From Stigmatella ashevillena (GTDB lineage: Bacteria; Myxococcota; Myxococcia; Myxococcales; Myxococcaceae), in assembly GCF_028368975.1 (NCBI RefSeq), contig NZ_JAQNDM010000002.1, positions 4,086,425 through 4,150,424 on the forward strand: a DNA stretch of 64,000 nucleotides. The letters are read 5' to 3'. Below are positions 1-6,660 of the stretch, in pieces (the first letter of the stretch is position 1; each line of letters begins with the position of its first letter). Below the pieces are notes generated by a model. It was not told where the DNA came from, ran no database searches, and was given only the letters and a program-made list of their open reading frames with translations. Made by a program: the position numbers and the translations under genes.

Positions 1-1
1 G

Positions 2-1471
2 GCCAACGTGCCGCTGGACCTGTCCCTGAACGCGATGAAGCAGACGCTCGACGTGAGCACCGTGCCTTTGGACGTGACGCTCCGGGCGCGCGGCTTCGAC
101 CTGGCGTTCCTCTCGGGGGCGCACGACATGATCCGCACCCTGGGCGGGGTGCTCGAGGCCGATGCGAGCATCGCCGGCAAGGTGGGCGCGCCCACGCTGA
201 AGGGCAATGTGAACTGGAAGAACGGCCAGCTCGGATTGGCGGGGTTCGGCTCGTACCGGGACATCGAGGTCGCCCTCGAAGTGAGCGAGGAGCAACTCCA
301 ACTCAAGGAGCTGTTCGCGCGGGCCGGCTCGGGTGAACTGAAGCTCACCGCCGATGCCAAGGCCACGCGGGGCGTGTTCGAACTCACTGGCAAGGCGCGC
401 CTCAAGGACTTCCCCATCGTCTCCGATGACCAACTGCTCGCCATCGTCACCCTGGATTCGACGCTGGCAGGGAGGCTGTCGGCGCAGTCGGTCAACATCC
501 AGAACCTCAGCATCACCAAGGCCGACATCGAGCTGCCCGAAATCAAGCGCAAGGACTTGCAGCCGCTGGAGAAGCCCGGCGACATCGTCCTGGTGCGCAA
601 CGGCCTGCTCGTGAACAAGCGCCGCAAGCCCGCAGCCGCGTCCACGCCTCCTGGCACCGGCGGCACTGGCAACGCGGGCACCGAGCAAGAGAACGTCCCG
701 GAAGAAGAAGAGCCCACAGTGCAGCGCATCTACGAGGTGCACGTCCGCGCACCCAACAACAACCTCCGGGTGCACGGCACGGACTTGAACGTGACGGTCG
801 GCTTACCGCTCAACGATTTCTACGTCTCCTACCGGAACAAGGCGGAGATCTTTGGAACCGTGCGCGTACGCGAAGGAAGTGTGGCGGCGCTGGGCCGCGC
901 CCTGGAGATCCAAAAGAACAGCGAGGTGCGCTTCGGAGGCCCGCCGCTGGCGCCCTACCTGAACATCACCGCCGAGCACAACAATGAGCGCGAGAACGTG
1001 AAGGTCTTCATCCACGTGCGCGGCCAGGGCAAGGACTTCACCATCGAGCCCACCAGCGAGCCGCCCATGTCGGAGACGGAGATCTACACGCTCTTGGCCA
1101 CGGGCCGCAGCACGCTGGAGCGCAACTCGGGCGCGTCCATGTCGGCGGGCGCTCAAGCCGCCTCGGTGGTGGGCTCGCTGGTGGCCTCGCAGGCCAAGAA
1201 GGCGCTGTCGGCCGAGCTGCCCCTGGACGTCTTCTCCGTCGAGGCCGGCGACAGCGGCGGCCTCCAGGGCACCCGCCTGGAGGTCGGCAAGTACATCTCG
1301 GACAAGATCTACGTGGGCTACACCGGCCGCGTGGGCGAGGTGGCCAACGAGCGCGAGAACTCCAACGCCGTCCGCTTCGAGTACCAGTTCAACCCGAGCT
1401 GGAGCCTGGAGGCCAACTACGGCGACGCCCGCTCGGGTGGACTGGATCTCATCTGGAGCAAGGACTACTGA
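2..1471 (+). CDS. tamB: TamB-like translocation and assembly protein, C-terminal part (partial)
   Basis: The frame is open to the left edge, so this is the C-terminal end (about 489 residues) of a larger protein; the GTG at position 8 is an internal codon. TamB proteins are long beta-helical, inner-membrane-anchored periplasmic proteins that work with an Omp85 partner (TamA or BamA) in outer-membrane protein assembly and lipid transport. The visible part shows the repetitive beta-strand character of AsmA/TamB solenoids, a low-complexity Pro/Thr/Gly/Glu insert around residues 208-240, and the C-terminal DUF490-type block with a GRST segment, a YVGYTGRVG-like strand and an aromatic-rich tail (NPSWSLEANYGD). 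It ends six bases before the convergent lipoprotein gene. The family assignment is fairly safe; tamA is not in the window. Confidence 0.85.
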   Translation, partial: ANVPLDLSLNAMKQTLDVSTVPLDVTLRARGFDLAFLSGAHDMIRTLGGVLEADASIAGKVGAPTLKGNVNWKNGQLGLAGFGSYRDIEVALEVSEEQLQLKELFARAGSGELKLTADAKATRGVFELTGKARLKDFPIVSDDQLLAIVTLDSTLAGRLSAQSVNIQNLSITKADIELPEIKRKDLQPLEKPGDIVLVRNGLLVNKRRKPAAASTPPGTGGTGNAGTEQENVPEEEEPTVQRIYEVHVRAPNNNLRVHGTDLNVTVGLPLNDFYVSYRNKAEIFGTVRVREGSVAALGRALEIQKNSEVRFGGPPLAPYLNITAEHNNERENVKVFIHVRGQGKDFTIEPTSEPPMSETEIYTLLATGRSTLERNSGASMSAGAQAASVVGSLVASQAKKALSAELPLDVFSVEAGDSGGLQGTRLEVGKYISDKIYVGYTGRVGEVANERENSNAVRFEYQFNPSWSLEANYGDARSGGLDLIWSKDY

Positions 1472-1477
1472 CGGGCC

Positions 1478-2518
1478 TTACAGCGCGTACATCTCGAAGC
1501 ACGAGCCCGCGGGCCCGGCGCCGGAGACGGGCGCGCTGGAGGCGGGCAGCCACGCCCCTTCCGCGGCGCACTGCTGCCAGGTGCTGTTGCTCGCGGACTG
1601 CACACAGGTGCGCATGGCCACGGAGCGGCCCAGCGTGGACGAGGCGCAGTACGGGTACGAGGCGCTGCAATTCGAGGGCTTCGCCGGGGTGCCGTCCGTG
1701 AAGACGCCCGAGAGGCACTGCCGCCAGAGCGCGTCCGAGGAGCTCTGCACGCACGCGCGCTCGGCGACATTGGCGTCCACCGTGCCCGAGTAGCAGGTGG
1801 CCCCCGCGCCGGTGCCCCACGCATACTCGCCCTTGAAGCGGTTGAAGATGCTGGCCACCAGCGACGAGCCGCCCACCGTCGTCTTGCCACACTGGAGCGC
1901 GTAGGCGCCCACCCAGGGGGTGTACGTGTAGAGCGCCGCGGTGGCCTTGTTGACCGGCTTCACCGAGCACGGATCCGACGTCTGCTTGGTGAGCCCGACC
2001 TTCCATCCGGAGACGGTGGTCCGCCCCGCGTCCAGATCATTGAAGTAGCCCCGGATCTTCTTGGCCGAGCACTCCACCTGGTTGCCGAAGCCCGCGTAGG
2101 AGATGTCACACCCGCTGCTGTCCGGACAGCCACAGCCGGTGGCCTTGGCCAGGTTGGTGGAGGTGCCGCTGGTGATGAGGCTCGACTCGGTCTGGATGCG
2201 CGCCAGCATGTAGAGCGGGCTGATGCCGTAGGCACCCGAGCGCTCGACGATGAGCGCGGAGGCCTTCTTGCCCCAGGTGGGATCCGTGTAGTTGGCCAGA
2301 TAGCTGCCCTTCTGCTGAAGGAACTGCTGCACCTGCGCGGTGGTGATCCACTGCCCACCGGAGATGTCCGCGTCCTCGAGCAACCGATGCATGTCGTACT
2401 TCGTGGTGGCCTCCATCAACACCTGGCCGGTCAGCTCATCCACCACCGGCTCTTCACTGGAGCCACAGCCCACCGCGAGCAGCACGGGCATCACAAGCAC
2501 GCAAGCACGAAGCTTCAT
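1478..2518 (-). CDS. Lytic-transglycosylase-like lipoprotein with C-terminal Cys repeats
   Basis: A 346-residue lipoprotein; the start at MKLRAC gives a short type II signal peptide with lipobox LAVGC (Cys18), better than a GTG/ATG six codons upstream. Residues about 85-215 resemble an SLT/lysozyme-like fold: a helical ARIQTESSLI segment with a candidate catalytic Glu at 111, then TPWVGAYALQC and a VASIFNRFKGEYAW segment. It probably cuts peptidoglycan in the periplasm, or in prey. Residues about 240-346 hold two imperfect Cys repeats (RACVQSSSDALWRQC and RTCVQSASNSTWQQC), possibly a wall-binding module. It is transcribed divergently from the expansin gene across a 219-bp gap. The enzymatic role is inferred from one Glu motif and the overall layout. 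Confidence 0.6.
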   Translation of the reverse strand: MKLRACVLVMPVLLAVGCGSSEEPVVDELTGQVLMEATTKYDMHRLLEDADISGGQWITTAQVQQFLQQKGSYLANYTDPTWGKKASALIVERSGAYGISPLYMLARIQTESSLITSGTSTNLAKATGCGCPDSSGCDISYAGFGNQVECSAKKIRGYFNDLDAGRTTVSGWKVGLTKQTSDPCSVKPVNKATAALYTYTPWVGAYALQCGKTTVGGSSLVASIFNRFKGEYAWGTGAGATCYSGTVDANVAERACVQSSSDALWRQCLSGVFTDGTPAKPSNCSASYPYCASSTLGRSVAMRTCVQSASNSTWQQCAAEGAWLPASSAPVSGAGPAGSCFEMYAL

Positions 2519-2737
2519 CACGATCTCTCCTGGCAAGCGCGAGCGACGGGTGCTCGCGGCGGAAAGTTCGAGTCTTAAAGGGATTCACATGTTTCAAACA
2601 ATCCTTTTCTTTCGACTTTGGCGGATAGTTTTCTTCACGGTGTACTCAGTCGAGGTGCGCAAAGATCCACCTCGGTCCCTCCGCATGAGCCGCTGGTGAG
2701 CACGGTATGATTTGCGCCCCTTCAGGAGGTTTGTTTC

Positions 2738-3460
2738 ATGCGATTCGGGAAGACTTTTTCGTCTCATGCGCTTCTCGTGGCTGCAGTGCTGTCTTTGACC
2801 GCGTGCTCTGACGATGGCGAGGGCGATGGGGACGGAGGAGGAGGTGGTGGCGGCGGCGGCGGTGACGTGGGCATCGGCAAGGATCCCAAGGATGGAAGGG
2901 TCAGCGCCTATGAGACCGAGGGCGATGGCAGTTGCAGCTTCGGCCCTCCCGTGGGCTCGAAATTCGTGGCAGCCCTCAGCTCCTCCGAGTTCTTGGGATC
3001 CGCGGTGTGCGGCGCCTGTGCCGAGGTGAGTGGCCCCAATGGCAAGGTGGTGGCCCGCGTGGTCGACATCTGCACTGCCTGCGAGCCTGATCAGATGTTG
3101 ATCAGCCAGGAGGCCTTCGCGAAGGTGGCTTCAGGTGTCGACGTGAGGATGAGCTGGAGGTTGGTGGCCTGCCAGGTGGAAGGCCCCATCAGCTATCACA
3201 TCAAGGATGGCAGCGGCCCCTACTCCTATTTCGCGCTCCAGGTCCGCAACCACAAGGTGCCCATCAAGTCCCTGGAAGTGATGCGGGGCTCGAACTGGGA
3301 AACCCTCACGCGCGAGAACTACAACTACTTTGTCGGCAATGCGCTGGGATTCCCCCCGCTCCAGGTCCGCGTCACGGCCACCACGGGCGAAGTGCTGGAA
3401 GACACCCTGAACTCCATCGACGGCGATGTGCTTCAGCCCGGCAAAGCCCAATTCAAGTAG
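2738..3460 (+). CDS. Bacterial expansin (EXLX1-like) lipoprotein
   Basis: A 240-residue lipoprotein (lipobox SLTAC, Cys23) followed by a glycine-only linker (residues 33-42) and a two-domain expansin. The double-psi beta-barrel spans about residues 55-148, with the conserved Asp pair at VVDIC (Asp110) and EPDQM (Asp118), equivalent to the functional acids of Bacillus EXLX1. The second, CBM63-like domain has YHIKDGSG, an aromatic YSYF patch where EXLX1 carries its Trp pair, LQVRNHK and YNYFV. Expansins loosen cellulose-hemicellulose or peptidoglycan networks without hydrolysis. A strong ribosome binding site (AGGAGG, 8 nt before ATG) supports the start. A rho-independent terminator follows. 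The glycine linker and lipid anchor suggest a surface-displayed domain. Confidence 0.85.
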   Translation: MRFGKTFSSHALLVAAVLSLTACSDDGEGDGDGGGGGGGGGGDVGIGKDPKDGRVSAYETEGDGSCSFGPPVGSKFVAALSSSEFLGSAVCGACAEVSGPNGKVVARVVDICTACEPDQMLISQEAFAKVASGVDVRMSWRLVACQVEGPISYHIKDGSGPYSYFALQVRNHKVPIKSLEVMRGSNWETLTRENYNYFVGNALGFPPLQVRVTATTGEVLEDTLNSIDGDVLQPGKAQFK

Positions 3461-3481
3461 GGCTTCTTGAGGTGACATGAG

Positions 3482-3513
3482 CAGGGGCGCCTTCCTTGAG
3501 GGCGCCCCTGTTT
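3482..3513. terminator. Bidirectional rho-independent terminator
   Basis: A perfect 10-bp inverted repeat (CAGGGGCGCC / GGCGCCCCTG) encloses a 9-nt loop and is followed by TTTCATT. It sits between the convergent expansin gene and the coiled-coil protein gene and could serve both. Confidence 0.8.
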
Positions 3514-3515
3514 CA

Positions 3516-4301
3516 TTACGGGCGTCCGCCGCCGTTGGGCTCCCTGCGGCCACCCTGGCCGCCGGGGCCGCCTCCACCGCCCTGACGCGACTGGCGCCAC
3601 TCGTCGCGCCGCGTCTCCAGGTACTTCTTCTGCTGATCCGCGCCGAGGAGCTTCTGCATCTCCTCGTCCGTCTGCTTGCGCGCCTCGCGCAACTCGCGCT
3701 GCATGTCTCGGGGCTGCTTGGAGCCCGCGCGCACCTCCTCGATGAGGTTCTTGCGGCGGGAATCCTCGTCCTCCAGCCGCCGCATGAGCTGCTGTTCCTG
3801 GCTGGAGTTCAGCCCTGCCTCGGAGACGAACTTCTTCCAGTTCCCAGAGCGGTCGAGCTGCACCTGGGACATCGCCTGCACCCAGCGCTGCTCCTGCTCC
3901 TGGCGCCGGGCCTCCCGCATCTCGCCCTGCACCGAGGTCATCATCTCCTTGAGGAACTCCCGCCCGCCCTCGGAGTTCAGCGCCTCGCCCGCCATCAAGC
4001 CGCGGATCTCGTCCTTGAGCTGATCCACCTCCGCGGCGAGCGCGGGCGAGTCAGCCTGACCCGGCGCACCCGCCGCGGGGCGCCGCTCGGCCTCCCGCAG
4101 CCGCTGAGAGAGCAGTTGCACGGTGCCCTCCAAGGCCTGAACCCGCTTCTCGAGCGCCTGGACGTCCTGGGCCGCAGCCCCCGAGGAATCTCCTCCAGAG
4201 GGGGGGGGCACGACGATGGGCTCGGGAGAACTCGCCAGCGCCACCACGAGCGCCAGGGCGGACAGGCCAAGGGAAGAGAATCCAAGGAAGCGGTTCATCA
4301 T
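3516..4301 (-). CDS. Periplasmic coiled-coil protein, Spy/LTXXQ-like
   Basis: A 261-residue protein starting at MMNRFLG, with one N-terminal hydrophobic segment (residues about 3-20) acting as signal or anchor. Residues 35-80 are predicted coiled coil. The rest is highly charged and helical, with LNSSQEQQLMRRLEDED and LGADQQKKYLETRRDEW segments recalling LTxxQ/Spy-CpxP-type repeats of periplasmic chaperones and metal-stress sensors. The C-terminal 25 residues are Gly/Arg-rich. A longer upstream frame exists but would overlap the glycosyltransferase gene and lacks a hydrophobic start. Function is unproven; a periplasmic stress chaperone is the best guess. Confidence 0.55.
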   Translation of the reverse strand: MMNRFLGFSSLGLSALALVVALASSPEPIVVPPPSGGDSSGAAAQDVQALEKRVQALEGTVQLLSQRLREAERRPAAGAPGQADSPALAAEVDQLKDEIRGLMAGEALNSEGGREFLKEMMTSVQGEMREARRQEQEQRWVQAMSQVQLDRSGNWKKFVSEAGLNSSQEQQLMRRLEDEDSRRKNLIEEVRAGSKQPRDMQRELREARKQTDEEMQKLLGADQQKKYLETRRDEWRQSRQGGGGGPGGQGGRREPNGGGRP

Positions 4302-4351
4302 GGTCTCACGGACGGAGAAAGCTCCCAGTCTATTCCACCTGGGCCGCTGCC

Positions 4352-6058
4352 TCAGAAAAGCCGAGAGTAGGCCGGGGCGAGCCCCCTCTGGGGAGTCCAC
4401 CGGTGCCCATTTTCGGGCAGCCAGAGCACATGGAACGTGCTCGCCTGCCCCTCGTAGCGCACGGTGTGCGCCCCTCGCCCCAAGGTGAACTCAGGGGCCG
4501 TGACGGGGGCGCCATCGATGAACAAGGTGCCCAGCTCCAGCGCGCTCGCCGGTTCGATGAAGTACGTGTCCGCACGCACGGCGAGGAAGCGAGCCTCGGC
4601 GAGGCCTCCGGAAGGCACGTCGTACCGCTGGCCCCACAGGGAGATGTCCCCGTCGAACGGCTGGTAGTGCTCGTCCAAGAAGCGTCTCAGCGCGAGCGGG
4701 AGCCCCTTCTTGCGCAGATCCTCCAGGAGCAGCACGCACCCCTGGGCCCGCAGCGCCTCGGGCACCTCGCGCGCGAGCGTCCCGGCGATGGCGCCGCGCA
4801 GATAGGCATCCGTATAGAAGTAGAAGTGCGCGTGCGGGCGGCTCACGAAGCCTCCCGAGTTGTCATAGGCTACGTCTCCCGGCGCGGTGAGCGTGTCGAT
4901 GAGGGACAGCACCTCGCGCTGGCGCGTGTTGGGGTCCTGGGCCAGGCGCCGCTCCAGCCGTCCCCACTCCACCCCGAGCAGCGCGAACACCGCCAAGACC
5001 CCTACCGCTTTGCTGGCAGGCGCCTTCAACAGTTCCAAGCCCACCGGCACGCCTCGGGCGGCGAAGACGGCCAGGAGCCCGAGGAACGGCAACAGGCTGT
5101 AGGGAAAGGGGGCTCGCTGAAGCGCGTAGGCGCCCCACGTGGCGGGCAACGCCAGCAGGAGCAGAAGGTCCGGCGCGCTCCACCGGGAGGGGCCCAGGTG
5201 CCACCACCCTCGCACCGTGGCGGCCAGCCCGAGCCCCGCCAGGGTGAAGAGCCAGGGATGCTGCGTCCAGACAGGCTCCAGGTACACGCGCCAGGAGAAC
5301 CCGGGGTAGTGGCGCTGGTGCTCCACCGCCCAGGCAAAGCACCAATGCCACACCTCGGCCCAGGACCCCGTCACCGTGAGGTAGGCCGCGATGAGGGCGA
5401 GCACCGCGCCCATCCCCGCGAGAAAGGCCTGCGGCGAGGCGAGAAGCGCGGGGCGCTGGCCTCGCCGCGCCAGGAGATCTCCCGCGAGCGCCACCCCGAG
5501 GATGCCTCCGTAGAAGAGGACTTTCTGCGAGCCCCACACGGCGGCCACCAGCAACGCCCCCGCCCCGAACGCCCGTGCGGAGGAGCCCTGCCTCCCGGAG
5601 AGCAAGGCGAGGGCGCCCAGGAAGAGGGCGAAGGCGAGCGGATCCGGACGGATCTCCGTGGCGAGCGTGACGAAGGGCGGCGTGGCCAGCAACACCACGG
5701 GCGCCAGGAGCATGGCCGCGAGCCCCTGCCGCCGGTTGAGGCTCGCGGCGGCCACACAGGTCCCCGCGAGCGGAACGAGCATGGCGGCCCGCAGCGCCAG
5801 GATGCTCAGCGGTGTGTCTCCCGAGAACCAGAACACGGGCGCGAGCACCTGGTAGACGAGGGGCAGGTGGACCTCGAAGAAGTCGCGATACGGCACCTGG
5901 CCCTTCGCCACGAGCCACGCGGCGTGGGCGTACTGGAACTCATCGATGCTGAAGGACTTGAACAGCGCCAGGCGCGCCGCCTGGACACCCAAGCCGATCA
6001 GCGCGCCTCCGAGGCCCAGGAGCGCGGCGAGCCGCGCCCCGGCCGGAGTCACCGTCAT
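4352..6058 (-). CDS. GT-C type membrane glycosyltransferase (ArnT/PMT-like)
   Basis: A 568-residue polytopic protein with about ten hydrophobic helices over residues 10-400 and a soluble C-terminal domain. After the first helix comes SIDEFQYAHAAWLV, the acidic Asp-Glu loop typical of GT-C enzymes that use lipid-linked sugars, then GQVPYRDFFEVHLPL. Such enzymes transfer sugars from polyprenyl phosphate to lipids or proteins on the periplasmic side of the inner membrane. The start overlaps the stop of the YdeI-like gene in an ATGA junction, so the two are probably translated together. Substrate cannot be told from sequence. Confidence 0.7.
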   Translation of the reverse strand: MTVTPAGARLAALLGLGGALIGLGVQAARLALFKSFSIDEFQYAHAAWLVAKGQVPYRDFFEVHLPLVYQVLAPVFWFSGDTPLSILALRAAMLVPLAGTCVAAASLNRRQGLAAMLLAPVVLLATPPFVTLATEIRPDPLAFALFLGALALLSGRQGSSARAFGAGALLVAAVWGSQKVLFYGGILGVALAGDLLARRGQRPALLASPQAFLAGMGAVLALIAAYLTVTGSWAEVWHWCFAWAVEHQRHYPGFSWRVYLEPVWTQHPWLFTLAGLGLAATVRGWWHLGPSRWSAPDLLLLLALPATWGAYALQRAPFPYSLLPFLGLLAVFAARGVPVGLELLKAPASKAVGVLAVFALLGVEWGRLERRLAQDPNTRQREVLSLIDTLTAPGDVAYDNSGGFVSRPHAHFYFYTDAYLRGAIAGTLAREVPEALRAQGCVLLLEDLRKKGLPLALRRFLDEHYQPFDGDISLWGQRYDVPSGGLAEARFLAVRADTYFIEPASALELGTLFIDGAPVTAPEFTLGRGAHTVRYEGQASTFHVLWLPENGHRWTPQRGLAPAYSRLF

Positions 6059-6660
6059 GGGTGGAGCTTCTCATGCCGGGCGAGCATCTCCACGAAGAGG
6101 GCGATGCGCCGGGCGCGGGTCTCGGCCTTCTTCACGGTCTGGAGCCGGAAGTACAAGGCGTAACGGTTGGCCGCGTTCAGGGTCTCGAAGAAGGCCTGGG
6201 CCCGGGGATTCGCCCGGAGGGCCGCCAGGAAATCCTCGGCGGCCTCCGCGCGGCTGGGCGAGTCATAGGCGGCCTCCCAGCGGCCCTCGCGCTTGGCCCG
6301 CTCCACCGCCGCGAGCCCCGTGGGCTTCATCTCCCCCGCCGCGATGAGGGCCAGCGCCTTCTCCCGGTTGATCTTCGACCACAGGCTGCGAGGCCCCCGG
6401 GGGGTGAACTTCTGGAGAAAGGCAGCCTCGTCGTGGGCCCGCCGCTGTCCGTCGATCCATCCCCAGGCGAGCGCCACCTCCAGCGCTTCCGCGTAGGTGA
6501 CCGATGCGATGCCAGAGCCCTTCTTGGCGAGCTTCAGCCACACCCCCTTCGACGAGGCGTGGTGCGTGTCGAGCCAGGCCGCCCAGGCACGCGGCTGCGC
6601 GAAGGCCATGACCGGCAGTTCCCCCACGGGCGGCTTCACCGTCTTCTTCTTGGCTCCCAT
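6055..6660 (-). CDS. YdeI/OmpD-associated family protein
   Basis: A 201-residue protein starting at MGAKKKTVKP. It has the family layout: WLKLAKKGS, TYAEALEVALAWGWIDGQ, a FTPRGPRSLWSKINREKA block and a C-terminal helical part with FFETLNAANRYALYFRLQTVKK. The family is linked to cell-envelope stress and polymyxin resistance in some bacteria, but its biochemistry is not settled. It lies between the double-vWA gene (TGATG junction) and the glycosyltransferase gene (ATGA junction), so all three are likely one transcript. A much longer frame in the same phase is a composition artefact; this start is set by the junction and homology. Confidence 0.8.
   Translation of the reverse strand: MGAKKKTVKPPVGELPVMAFAQPRAWAAWLDTHHASSKGVWLKLAKKGSGIASVTYAEALEVALAWGWIDGQRRAHDEAAFLQKFTPRGPRSLWSKINREKALALIAAGEMKPTGLAAVERAKREGRWEAAYDSPSRAEAAEDFLAALRANPRAQAFFETLNAANRYALYFRLQTVKKAETRARRIALFVEMLARHEKLHP

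Noticed and set aside
4403-6163. Long plus-strand frame opposite the glycosyltransferase gene (and similar antisense frames elsewhere).
   Set aside because: Arg/His/Pro/Gln-rich composition typical of the antisense of a GC-rich gene; no family features and no ribosome binding site.
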